Part shown: in pieces, positions 17,516 to 26,126 of the stretch
How the letters are laid out: each line of letters opens with the position of its first letter
Numbering within the stretch: the first letter of the stretch is position 1
Assembly (NCBI GenBank): GCA_002748425.1
Contig: PDSJ01000018.1
Coordinates: forward strand, 1-64,000
Direction: 5' to 3'
DNA from: a candidate division KSB3 bacterium
GTDB taxonomy: Bacteria; Moduliflexota; Moduliflexia; Moduliflexales; Moduliflexaceae
Length of the DNA stretch: 64,000 nucleotides
Translations under genes and position numbers: made by a program
Notes under the pieces: generated by a model
Databases searched by the model: none
What the model was told of the DNA's origin: nothing
What the model saw: only the letters and a program-made list of their open reading frames with translations

Positions 17516-19006
17516 ATGGAAAATATATTGGAGTTTAAAGGGATGACAAAAGTCTTTCCCGGTGTGCGCGCTCTGGATAACGTGTCTTTTCGTGTTGTCA
17601 GGGGGAGTGTGCATGGCTTGGTAGGAGAAAACGGTGCGGGAAAATCCACTCTGCTCAAAATTTTGAGCGGTGCCCAGCCGCCAAGTTCGGGAGAGATGCT
17701 GATCGAAAACGAAAAAAAAGAATTTTACAGTACTCGCGACGCTTTCGACGCGAAAGTCGCAATTATTTATCAAGAGTTAAACCTGGTTCCGGATATGACA
17801 GTTGCGGAGAATCTTCTGCTGGGACATTTTCCGCAACAAGGCGTCTTTCTGAATAAAGCGCAGATGCTCGATATGGCCGGGAGGCAGATTCGGGATTTAA
17901 TGGAAGATATCGATCCGAATACAAAAATTAAAGATTTACCGATTGGTCAGCGGCAGATGATCGAGATTGGGAAGGCTCTGCTGCATCATGCTGAGATCAT
18001 TGCCTTTGATGAGCCGACAAGCTCACTGTCTGAAAAAGAAGTCGCCCAGCTCTTTAAAATTATCAGAAATTTACAAGCGCAGGGGAAAGCGATTCTGTAC
18101 GTGTCCCATCGCATGGAAGAAATCTTCACGATTTGTGACGCGGTCACTGTATTCCGCGACGGCAAGCACATCGAGACCTTTGAGGATATGAGCCGGGTAA
18201 CGCATGATATTCTCGTCCAACGCATGGTCGGGCGCGAGATTAAAGATGTCTACGGCTACCGTCCCCGCCAGATCGGGAAGAAAATGTTTGAAGTCAGAAA
18301 TATTCGTGGTAAAGGTGTCAATACCGCGCTCTCTTTCGAGGTTGCCAAGGGAGAAATCGTCGGGTTTTTCGGTTTGGTCGGCGCTGGACGCACGGAACTG
18401 ATGAAGCTTATTTTCGGGGCTGACACACTGGAATCCGGTGAAATTTTCGTGCACGGCAAACAGGTGACAATCGACAATCCGATTTCAGCGATTAATAACG
18501 GGATTTGCCTCTGCCCAGAGGATCGCAAAGACGAAGGCATTATTCCAGTGCGTTCGGTCAGCGAAAACATCAATATCAGTTGCCGCCGCCATTTTCTCAG
18601 TGCCGGATTATTTCTGAATAAGCAAAAAGAACGCGAAAATACTGATAAGTTTATCGATAAACTTTCCATTAAAACCCCCAGCCGCGATCAATTGGTCGGG
18701 AACCTTTCCGGCGGAAATCAGCAGAAAACGATTCTTGCGCGCTGGTTGAGCGAGCAAGTGGATATCTTTCTGCTTGACGAACCAACGCGCGGGATTGATG
18801 TGGGAGCAAAATACGAAATCTATCAAATCATGTACCAACTCGCCGAAGAAGGCAAGGTGGTGATTTTTGTCTCAAGCGATTTGCCCGAAGTCATGGGGGT
18901 TGCAGACCGGGTGGTTGTGATGCGGGACGGCTCAATGGTCGGAACCCTTAATCGCTCAGAGCTTTCCGACGAACGGATTTTGTCGATGGCCCTGCCAGCG
19001 GCATAA
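17516..19006 (+). CDS. araG: L-arabinose ABC transporter, ATP-binding protein
   Basis: 496 residues with tandem ABC domains of the carbohydrate uptake 2 type. The first has Walker A GENGAGKST, Q-loop YQELNL, signature LPIGQRQ, Walker B IIAFDEPTSSLS and H-loop SHRMEE. The second has the usual degenerate Walker A GLVGAGRTEL, then LSGGNQQK and FLLDEPTRGIDVG. The segments KDVYGYRPR and CPEDRKDEGIIPVRSV are AraG-like. It energises arabinose uptake at the cytoplasmic face of AraH. It starts 15 bases after the attenuator T-run and ends 40 bases before araH. Its first domain is the natural relative of the ABC-like domain in the kinase at 12910-14763. Confidence 0.95.
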   Translation: MENILEFKGMTKVFPGVRALDNVSFRVVRGSVHGLVGENGAGKSTLLKILSGAQPPSSGEMLIENEKKEFYSTRDAFDAKVAIIYQELNLVPDMTVAENLLLGHFPQQGVFLNKAQMLDMAGRQIRDLMEDIDPNTKIKDLPIGQRQMIEIGKALLHHAEIIAFDEPTSSLSEKEVAQLFKIIRNLQAQGKAILYVSHRMEEIFTICDAVTVFRDGKHIETFEDMSRVTHDILVQRMVGREIKDVYGYRPRQIGKKMFEVRNIRGKGVNTALSFEVAKGEIVGFFGLVGAGRTELMKLIFGADTLESGEIFVHGKQVTIDNPISAINNGICLCPEDRKDEGIIPVRSVSENINISCRRHFLSAGLFLNKQKERENTDKFIDKLSIKTPSRDQLVGNLSGGNQQKTILARWLSEQVDIFLLDEPTRGIDVGAKYEIYQIMYQLAEEGKVVIFVSSDLPEVMGVADRVVVMRDGSMVGTLNRSELSDERILSMALPAA

Positions 19007-19046
19007 CGATATGTTGATACTATTTAAACCATGAGAGGACTATGCA

Positions 19047-20003
19047 ATGTCAAATACACAAGTGTCAAAAACCGTGAAGAATCTCTGGGAAAATTCAGGA
19101 ATGCTTCTCGTCTATGTCATCATGTTCATCCTGTTTTCCCTCTTTGTTCCCTATTTCTTTACTATGCGCAATATGATCGGCCTCGGTTTATCGGTCACAA
19201 CGATCGGCATGGTCGCCGGAACCATGTTATTTGCGCTGGGGGCTGGTGATCTTGATCTGTCGGTTGGCTCAACTGTCGCCTTTACCGGCGTTGTGACCGC
19301 CGTCGTGATTAATGCAAGTGGAAGTGTGATTCTCGGCATCCTGCTCGGCATTCTGGCCGGCGGCGTGGTCGGAACATTAAACGGTGTGTTTATCGCCAAT
19401 TTTAGCCTGAATCCCCTGATTACGACCCTGGCCAGTATGCAGATCGTGCGTGGATTGGCCTTTATTACGTCTGGAGGACGAGCTGTCGGCATTGCAAAAG
19501 CGGAGTTTTTTGGACTGGGAAACGGCGCTGTACTCGGTGTCCCGAACCCGATTTGGCTGACCATCATCATCGTGGCGATTTTTGGAGTTCTTCTGAATAA
19601 TACGGCCTACGGAAAAAATACTCTGGCGATTGGAGGCAACAAGGAAGCCGCCCGTTTAGCAGGCGTCAACGTAACATTAACGAAAAATACCATTTTTATC
19701 CTGATAGGGCTGGTTTCGGGGTTTGCCGGTGTTGTGCTGGCTTCCCGTATGACCAGCGGTCAGCCGAACGCGGCCCTCGGTTTCGAGCTGGATGTCATCT
19801 CAGCCTGCGTACTGGGGGGTGTCTCGCTCTCTGGCGGTGTGGCCACAATCGGCGGCGTAGTGGTCGGTGTCATGATCATGGGGACGGTGCAGGATGTGCT
19901 GAGCCTGCTTAATGTTCCAACGTTTTATCAATATGTTGTCCGTGGTATCATCCTCTTGATTGCTGTGCTCTTGGATCAGTTGAAGCAACGCCGAAAGGGA
20001 TAA
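19047..20003 (+). CDS. araH: L-arabinose ABC transporter, permease
   Basis: 318 residues, strongly hydrophobic, with eight or more predicted membrane helices and the BPD_transp_2 family signature in the second half (AARLAGVN, the EAA-like coupling loop; FELDVISACVLGGVSLSGG). The segment GAGDLDLSVGSTVAF is typical of ribose/arabinose/xylose permeases. It forms the channel of the AraFGH importer. ATG 19047 has GAGAGGA seven bases upstream. It ends the operon; the next gene, the AbrB-like protein, is convergent. Confidence 0.93.
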   Translation: MSNTQVSKTVKNLWENSGMLLVYVIMFILFSLFVPYFFTMRNMIGLGLSVTTIGMVAGTMLFALGAGDLDLSVGSTVAFTGVVTAVVINASGSVILGILLGILAGGVVGTLNGVFIANFSLNPLITTLASMQIVRGLAFITSGGRAVGIAKAEFFGLGNGAVLGVPNPIWLTIIIVAIFGVLLNNTAYGKNTLAIGGNKEAARLAGVNVTLTKNTIFILIGLVSGFAGVVLASRMTSGQPNAALGFELDVISACVLGGVSLSGGVATIGGVVVGVMIMGTVQDVLSLLNVPTFYQYVVRGIILLIAVLLDQLKQRRKG

Positions 20004-20069
20004 ACGGAACTTGAATCTGTGCTGGATGGATTGCCTTTTGGAGACGTGTCAGGTCATACCTATCACTGG

Positions 20070-20573
20070 CTATGACGCTGCGAGCAGGTACTTTAAGATA
20101 AAGGGAGCGGTCAGAATAACGCTGAGCAGCCGTAGAAAATGGAAAGACAAGATGAGCGTTGCGTTGACCTGGCCTTCGAGCGCCAGGGCGAGCAGAGCGC
20201 TCAACCCTCCGGGCGTTGTACAAAGATAGGCGGTTTGCTTATCTAAAATGTCTAACTGTGTAAAAAGCCATGCAAGCAGAAAACCGGTCGTCATCAGCGT
20301 CACTGTGGTGACAACGATTGGGATCGCCATTTTGGGAAAGATTTTGAGCATCTCCGGCCGAAAGGACACCCCGATCGATACCCCGATGAGGGTCTGGATG
20401 AAGAAGCTCAGGCCTTGGGGAAGCTGTACAGTTGAATGCAAATATGTTTTGCTGACGATCACTGCCAGCATAGCTCCGATGAGGGGGCCTGACGGAAGTT
20501 TTGTTTTACTGCCGAGCCATGCTCCGAGACATCCGATCGCGAGGTGAAAAGCGGTCGTAAGAAAATGGTTCAT
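20070..20573 (-). CDS. Half-length AbrB-family membrane protein
   Basis: About 167 residues, nearly all hydrophobic, with five or six membrane helices. The sequence (GSKTKLPSGPLIGAML, then FIQTLIGVSIGVSF, and TTPGGLSALLALALEGQ) fits the AbrB/ammonia-monooxygenase-like family (PF05145). Usual members carry two such repeats in about 350 residues, whereas this is a single unit that would have to dimerise. ATG 20573 is preferred; upstream codons to 20606 lack a ribosome site. It is the last gene of the citrate operon, 40 bases after citC, so it may be an extra exporter or importer of a carboxylate. Function is inference. Confidence 0.6.
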   Translation of the reverse strand: MNHFLTTAFHLAIGCLGAWLGSKTKLPSGPLIGAMLAVIVSKTYLHSTVQLPQGLSFFIQTLIGVSIGVSFRPEMLKIFPKMAIPIVVTTVTLMTTGFLLAWLFTQLDILDKQTAYLCTTPGGLSALLALALEGQVNATLILSFHFLRLLSVILTAPFILKYLLAAS

Positions 20574-20613
20574 ATTAACATATAAAGCTGTTATGTGCGT
20601 GCGCACATGGAAA

Positions 20614-21705
20614 TCATCTTATCAGTTTGTCTCCGCTTCTTGCTGTCAGTGCTGCTCTGACTGACTGAGAGGCGTCTGAGAGCAAATATTTTCTGGTCGT
20701 CTCCGGCAAAAAATGTAAGATTGTACTCAGCCGATCGTGCTGAATCGCCCTGCGGATTTTCGTGGCGCTGATATAATTCGGCTTATTCTCAGTGTCCGTG
20801 CCCTCGGCTTTGCGCTCAACTTCAATGACCTGGACACCGTAGGACGGGAGGATGCGTTTCATGGCTGTGTTGTACGCCTGAGTTGTGGGGGAATAGGGCT
20901 CTGTCCCGACATAGCGCTTGTTGATTCCTAATACGGGGACAATATGTTTTGCAAAAATCGTGACGTCAAGTCGTGTCTGGTATTCGACGATCTGATCGAC
21001 AGACTCCTTTTGCAGAAAATAGCTGGGGAAGGTCGCCCCTGAGACAACATACTGGCCGCCTTTAACAGAGATGACATTAGGGAGGTGGCGAATCCCCTCA
21101 TTCACCAGATGCCAGCGGTCGGCAAACGGAAAGACCGAGCGATCTTCCTCGACCACAAACACATAGACGATGTCGTTTTCTGATGCGGCAGTTTCAATCA
21201 GAAATTTGTGCCCGTTGGAAAAAGGATTACAATTCATCACGATCGAGGCAATATTGCTGGTTGCCTGATGAGCTTTGTGGCGACGCAGATAGGTCTGATA
21301 GTCTCGAATGGAGCGATACCCGAACTCCAGCAGGGTATAGAGCGGTTCTGCAGTGGCGACTTCCTGAAAACCCAGGCCTTCGAAGACTGCCGCATTTTCA
21401 GGTCGGGTAAAGGCAAACATCTGTTGGTAGCGCGTCATCAAGATCTTGATAAGGTGAGTTACGATGAGCGATGCCGCATTCTTTCCACGATGTTCGGGCT
21501 CGACAACAACGTACTTCAAGATTTGCCCCTGATACGATCCGGTTCCGGCAATGAATCCTTGTGCATCATATAAGATCATCGTGTAGTCTACGTCGGAAGC
21601 GCTATATTGAAAGCCCAGGCTTGAGAGAAAACGTGTGAGTTTTTTGACAGCATAAGGATTTTGCGGATTCAAGGTTTCTTCATGGTACAGTGCGCTGTGA
21701 CTCAT
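20614..21705 (-). CDS. citC: [Citrate (pro-3S)-lyase] ligase
   Basis: 363 residues. The N-terminal 130 residues are a GNAT-like domain (YVVVEPEHRGKNAASLIV). The rest is a nucleotidyltransferase domain with the phosphate-binding motif NPFSNGHKFLIE and the ISATKIRR motif near the C-terminus. CitC uses ATP and acetate to acetylate the thiol of the CitD prosthetic group, activating citrate lyase. The gene overlaps the end of citXG by 26 bases, implying translational coupling. It is the only citC in the window, so it presumably serves both citrate lyase sets. Confidence 0.95.
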   Translation of the reverse strand: MSHSALYHEETLNPQNPYAVKKLTRFLSSLGFQYSASDVDYTMILYDAQGFIAGTGSYQGQILKYVVVEPEHRGKNAASLIVTHLIKILMTRYQQMFAFTRPENAAVFEGLGFQEVATAEPLYTLLEFGYRSIRDYQTYLRRHKAHQATSNIASIVMNCNPFSNGHKFLIETAASENDIVYVFVVEEDRSVFPFADRWHLVNEGIRHLPNVISVKGGQYVVSGATFPSYFLQKESVDQIVEYQTRLDVTIFAKHIVPVLGINKRYVGTEPYSPTTQAYNTAMKRILPSYGVQVIEVERKAEGTDTENKPNYISATKIRRAIQHDRLSTILHFLPETTRKYLLSDASQSVRAALTARSGDKLIR

Positions 21706-23152
21706 CGGTTTTCGGCGTGTCGCTCAGGGCTGACTGACTGTTATAAGCTCCCAGTCCTTGAGAACATGCTTCTTTGACAAGGTAAAAAAAGACGCTCACC
21801 ACGAGGAGATCTGCCGATCCTCCGGGCGAAATCTGGTGCTGACGACAGAAGTCGAGTAACTCGGCATAGCGTGATGATTTGTCGTCATCGCTCAGGGCGT
21901 TCAGAACGTGAGCCGCCATGTGCTTGACCTTCATGAGAATCTCAGGGGTGGCGCGATAGAGAATATTGGTATCGTTAACCTGCGCCATAAGGCTCAGCAG
22001 GGTATCGATCAAAGCGCTGTTCAGGGTTGAGGCGTCCACGATGTTGCCGGCAGTGAGGAGACTGTGCGTTAATGCCGGTAAACCACATTTAAAAACACTG
22101 GGGAAGCCTTCTTCGGCTTCCTGCCGCGCCCCGCCGTATACCCTGCCGTAGAGTTGAAAACATTGAGCGCCGTGACTTGACGCGTGCGACTGGCCGTTTA
22201 GCTCGTTGCGGACAAGATTCCTGCAGATTCCGGCGATCGTCTTTTGGACGTCAGCTTCATCAAACGTTTCACGACGATTCAGTACAAAAGATGTCGCAAA
22301 GATCGAAAGTCCGAGGAGAAAGATAAGGCCCTTGTGGGTATTGGCGCCGCCGGTGGCTTTGAACATTGCGTTTTCCATGTGCAGACCAGAATCTCTGATG
22401 ATCGGCAGAGCTGCAGTCAGATCGTCGTGTTCAAAGGCGATCCCCGCACGGGCGAAGTCTTCAAAATAGACGGCCAGAGCGGCTGAAGATTTCAGGAAAC
22501 TGAAGTAATCCATGTCCTGATGTGCTCCAGTGTCGAAGCGGTCGACAAGTCCGGGTTTCGGAGAGGCGGAAATTTCGTAGAGTGCGGCCTGAAGAGCCGT
22601 GGCCGAAAGGCGCTTGCAAAGAGCATCTTCGCGCTGCTTTTTGAGATAGTTCGTGATGCGCGTGGAGAGTTCCTCACGCAAGTCTTGATAACTATGATGT
22701 CGCTCGCGCATACAAACGAGCGCAGGCTGATCGCAGAGAAAGCATGGCTTAAGCTTTCCAGACGAGACCGGCCGACCCTCACAATCAGTCAAATCGATGT
22801 CGATTGCGCGGCCTATGGGATGGCTTGCTTCAAAACCTTCGCACTGCGCTTTGATGTGCTGCGTGATCGGATTTCCTTCAGCCAGAGCTGCCAGATAGAA
22901 ATCTCCAGCCGCATCGCGAGTACAGAGTTCATGCGCGCTGTCGATGAATATCCTGCGAGCCGTAAGGTACTGTTGAAGCTCCGACAGAACGCACTCGAAA
23001 AACGTGCTGAACTGGGGAGAAGATTTTGGGAGGCCGGGGATATTGAGTGAGAGGCTCAGGCACGCTTTCCCCGCTGCAGCGTGCTGTGCTCGAAGAACGG
23101 CCCGCTTTTCCTTTGCCGCGAGGATTTTCTCTCGAATAGCGTGTATATCCAC
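21680..23152 (-). CDS. citXG: CitX-CitG fusion: prosthetic-group transferase and synthase
   Basis: 490 residues joining two enzymes. Residues about 1-180 are CitX, which loads the phosphoribosyl-dephospho-CoA group onto apo-CitD (HPIGRAIDIDL matches the family core). Residues about 195-470 are CitG, triphosphoribosyl-dephospho-CoA synthase, with SPKPGLVDRFDTGAHQDMDY and GANTHKGLIFLLG. Fusions of this kind are known in citrate fermenters. The gene sits between citF and citC in the expected order. The start at 23152 gives a CitX of normal length. Cys residues in CFLCDQPALVC lie at the CitX C-terminal side, as in other CitX proteins. Confidence 0.93.
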   Translation of the reverse strand: MDIHAIREKILAAKEKRAVLRAQHAAAGKACLSLSLNIPGLPKSSPQFSTFFECVLSELQQYLTARRIFIDSAHELCTRDAAGDFYLAALAEGNPITQHIKAQCEGFEASHPIGRAIDIDLTDCEGRPVSSGKLKPCFLCDQPALVCMRERHHSYQDLREELSTRITNYLKKQREDALCKRLSATALQAALYEISASPKPGLVDRFDTGAHQDMDYFSFLKSSAALAVYFEDFARAGIAFEHDDLTAALPIIRDSGLHMENAMFKATGGANTHKGLIFLLGLSIFATSFVLNRRETFDEADVQKTIAGICRNLVRNELNGQSHASSHGAQCFQLYGRVYGGARQEAEEGFPSVFKCGLPALTHSLLTAGNIVDASTLNSALIDTLLSLMAQVNDTNILYRATPEILMKVKHMAAHVLNALSDDDKSSRYAELLDFCRQHQISPGGSADLLVVSVFFYLVKEACSQGLGAYNSQSALSDTPKTDESQRTVP

Positions 23153-23263
23153 GTTGATGGGTAAAGCGTATTCAGTAACCAGCGATCAGACGGTACTGCT
23201 GTGCTTGTGTGCTTTGGCCTGTCTCCCACTCACTGAATGCTGTTGATTGCTGCTGGACACGGT

Positions 23264-24826
23264 CTATTGCGTAATCTCCCGAATGACGTCGATCGTTGTA
23301 CCATCGCGATAGTCGATGACCGCTACCACGCGATCGGTATATTCAATGGGGCTTGGAATACCAGTGATGCCATCAACCTCCTGATGTAAGTCATGGATTT
23401 CCTTAATCGGCATTCCGGCTTTTTTCAAGCGTTCTTCCAGGTCTTTCCGAGCCGGATTGACGCAGACACCCCGATCGGTGACAATGACATCGACCGATTC
23501 ACCGGGGGTAATGATATTATGTACGCGCTCTTTTATTGAAGGGATACGGCCCCGAAAAGACGGGCAGACGACAATCGCCAGGTTCGCCCCGGCAGAGGTA
23601 TCGCAATGGCCGCCGGACGCGCCCATAATCGTGCCTTCGGAGCCGGTGATCACATTAACATTGAAATTCACATCGACTTCCAGCGCTCCGAGGACAACGA
23701 CATCCAGTTTATTGACCATGCTGCCGCAGTTGAAAGGATTGGCATACATGTCGGAAGAAATCTCGATATGATTGTGATCGTGCAACAACGAAGGACTTAC
23801 AGAAGCATCAAAAGACTGCACGTCGAAGACGCTGCGAAACAGGCCGTGCTGCATCAGTTCCACAACATAGGAGGTGACACCGCCCAGAAGGAAACTCCCT
23901 TTGATGCCACGCTTTGTCATAATCTCATTCACATATTTAGCGGTGGCCAGTGAGGCGCCGCCGGCCCCGACCTGAAAGGAATAGCCGCTCTCCATATAGC
24001 CGGAGTGCTCAATTACCTGGGCCGCCAGGCGGGCAAGCCGTAAGTCGAGCGGGGCCTTGGTGATGCGGGTTGTCCCTGAAGCGATTTTTTTCACATCCCC
24101 GAGAGAGTCAACTTTAACAACGTAGTCAACGTTGGTTTGAGGGATAGAGACCGGAAAACAAGGATAATCCACAAGGTTATCGGTCACGATAATAACCTGT
24201 TTAGCGTAGCGGGCATCCATGATGGCATAGCCCATTGAGCCGAAGGCCGACGGGCCGTGACAGCCGGTGGCATTGCCTTCTTCATCTGCCGCTGCAGCTG
24301 CCAGAACTGCCAGGTCGATGCTCAACTCACCGGTACGAATCGCCCGGGCGCGGCCGCCGTGAGAGTGAATGACCGCCCGATACGCCAGTTTGCCGTGTGA
24401 GACAGCTTCGCCGAGTTTATCCCGCATGCCCGATGTCCAGATTTCGGTGATCGTGCCGTCCTCAATATACGGGAGTAAGTGATTGTGAACCTTTGCCAGG
24501 GAAGAGGAGGCCAGTGTAATATTTTTGATGCCCATTGCTGCCAGAATATCGATAGTGTGATTGACAACGGCATCTCCGTTTCTTAAATGATGATGGAATG
24601 ACACGGTCATCCCATCATGGGGATTACTTTTTTCAATCGCCGTCTGTAAATTTTTTTCCATTTTGGAGGCATGCGGCATTTTGGCTTTTGTCGGAAGCGA
24701 GACGGTCGGCTCATCCATCCAGCCTTTACGCAAACGAGTCCAGGCCCCTTCAAAGGGTTTAAGCTTACCAATACCTTTCTTTTTTTCTATACGTTCAGGA
24801 ATCTCAGTGCCGATACATGTTTTCAT
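23264..24826 (-). CDS. citF: Citrate lyase alpha subunit
   Basis: 520 residues, the usual CitF length (about 510). It catalyses the acyl-exchange half-reaction, moving citrate onto the CitD prosthetic group. Conserved segments include GMTVSFHHHLRNGD, HSHGGRARA, GCHGPSAFGSMGYA, FQVGAGGASLA and ALEVDVNFNVNVITGSEGTIMGASGGHCDTSAG. ATG 24826 is chosen over the open frame to 25015 because the upstream residues run antisense-like through citE and the family starts near MKTCIG. It lies 34 bases after citE in the operon. A second, divergent copy is at 29552-31069. Confidence 0.95.
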   Translation of the reverse strand: MKTCIGTEIPERIEKKKGIGKLKPFEGAWTRLRKGWMDEPTVSLPTKAKMPHASKMEKNLQTAIEKSNPHDGMTVSFHHHLRNGDAVVNHTIDILAAMGIKNITLASSSLAKVHNHLLPYIEDGTITEIWTSGMRDKLGEAVSHGKLAYRAVIHSHGGRARAIRTGELSIDLAVLAAAAADEEGNATGCHGPSAFGSMGYAIMDARYAKQVIIVTDNLVDYPCFPVSIPQTNVDYVVKVDSLGDVKKIASGTTRITKAPLDLRLARLAAQVIEHSGYMESGYSFQVGAGGASLATAKYVNEIMTKRGIKGSFLLGGVTSYVVELMQHGLFRSVFDVQSFDASVSPSLLHDHNHIEISSDMYANPFNCGSMVNKLDVVVLGALEVDVNFNVNVITGSEGTIMGASGGHCDTSAGANLAIVVCPSFRGRIPSIKERVHNIITPGESVDVIVTDRGVCVNPARKDLEERLKKAGMPIKEIHDLHQEVDGITGIPSPIEYTDRVVAVIDYRDGTTIDVIREITQ

Positions 24827-24860
24827 AATCAGGTCTCTTTGTCTGTGACGATTGAAGTCC

Positions 24861-25748
24861 TTATAATGTTTTGCTGTCAATATCCGCCAGTTCCAGCAGA
24901 TGCAGTGCACGAGTGACGATTGGGGCGTCCACCATTTTCCCGCGAATGGCAAAGACGCCGACGCCATTCGCCTTGTGCCGGTTGTAGGCGGAGATAATAT
25001 CAATCGCTTTTTCAATGTCCTCTTCAGAGGGCGTGAAGACCGCGTTGATCACCTCAATTTGGCGAGGGTTAATCGCCGCCTTGCCGGTGAAACCGATTTC
25101 TTTGGCATAGCGGGTGGCCTCCCGTAAGCCGTCTTCATCTTCCACATCGACGAAGACCGTATCCATCGCTTCGATACGAGCGGCTTTGGCGGCCATGACG
25201 ATCCGCTTACTCGCATAATCCAGTCCCTGACTGCCCTTCTCCAGAATAATTCCCATGTCGGCAGCCAGATCCTGTCCCCCAATGGTGATGGCGTGTATTC
25301 TGGGAGAACTTCTCGCAATATCAAGAGCATTTTCAACACCGATCGCGGTTTCGATCATTACCTGAAATTTCAGATGGTCGTGAGGCAGATTATGCTGTTT
25401 TTCGATGCTCTCCACCGTGCGGACCACACGCAAAACATCTTCCGGGGTTTCCATCTTCGGCAGCCGCAACGCATCGGGTTGAATCGGCACAATGACCTGG
25501 AGATCTTCAAGACCGAACGGGGTATCGAGATGATTCACCCTGACAGTGACCTCGGCGCCGTAAAAATTGACAGTCGGGATTGAATATTTTAACAAAACTC
25601 TGGCAGCATCTTTTTCACTCGGCGCAATAGCGTCTTCAAGGTCAAGCAACACACAATCTGCCCCGTAAACACCAGCCTGTTGGACCATTGACGCGTTGTT
25701 CCCAGGCACATAAAGCATGCTGCGCCGTTTTCTCATCGCTGTGTTCAT
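24861..25748 (-). CDS. citE: Citrate lyase beta subunit
   Basis: 295 residues of the HpcH/HpaI aldolase fold. The start RRSMLYVPGNNASMVQQA, the metal-site region DCVLLDLEDAIAPSEKDAAR, RVNHLDT, and GGQDLAADMGI are typical of CitE. It cleaves citryl-ACP to acetyl-ACP and oxaloacetate. The start is ATG 25748 or the in-frame ATG at 25736, both behind AGGAG sequences. It lies directly after citD (21-base gap) and before citF, the normal citDEF order. Confidence 0.95.
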   Translation of the reverse strand: MNTAMRKRRSMLYVPGNNASMVQQAGVYGADCVLLDLEDAIAPSEKDAARVLLKYSIPTVNFYGAEVTVRVNHLDTPFGLEDLQVIVPIQPDALRLPKMETPEDVLRVVRTVESIEKQHNLPHDHLKFQVMIETAIGVENALDIARSSPRIHAITIGGQDLAADMGIILEKGSQGLDYASKRIVMAAKAARIEAMDTVFVDVEDEDGLREATRYAKEIGFTGKAAINPRQIEVINAVFTPSEEDIEKAIDIISAYNRHKANGVGVFAIRGKMVDAPIVTRALHLLELADIDSKTL

Positions 25749-25769
25749 GAACTCCTGTCTCCTGTGTAA

Positions 25770-26042
25770 TTAGTAGAGCGAGCGCTTGAGCGCAGTTTCG
25801 ACTCTGGCCTGGATAGTGGCATCCAGCGCTCCTTTATCTTTGACAAGGATGTGGACATCCGTGACAGACATCGCATCGAGAACGTGGATTACCTGCTCTC
25901 GGATGCGTTCACCGTATTGAGTCATAACGTTTGATTCCAGATCGATGTGTCGTCCTGCACCTGCTTCGACCGGTTCGATCATCACGAGGATGTCGCTTGA
26001 TTCCAAGGTTCCTGCCTGAGCTGCAACGTTAGGATGTTGCAT
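25770..26042 (-). CDS. citD: Citrate lyase acyl carrier protein (gamma subunit)
   Basis: 90 residues. The segment AGTLESSDILV contains the serine that carries the phosphoribosyl-dephospho-CoA arm, and VKDKGALDATIQARVETAL is the conserved C-terminal part. ATG 26042 is chosen because AGGAAGGAGT precedes it; the longer frame to 26099 is not family-like. It follows tctA by 84 bases and opens the citDEF set. Confidence 0.93.
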   Translation of the reverse strand: MQHPNVAAQAGTLESSDILVMIEPVEAGAGRHIDLESNVMTQYGERIREQVIHVLDAMSVTDVHILVKDKGALDATIQARVETALKRSLY

Positions 26043-26126
26043 GTGTTTTACTCCTTCCTGCTGCGTTGTATGAGGCTCTGAGGAAGAGTCGCAGCGCAAC
26101 GCAGGACTCTCCCCTCAAAGACGAGT

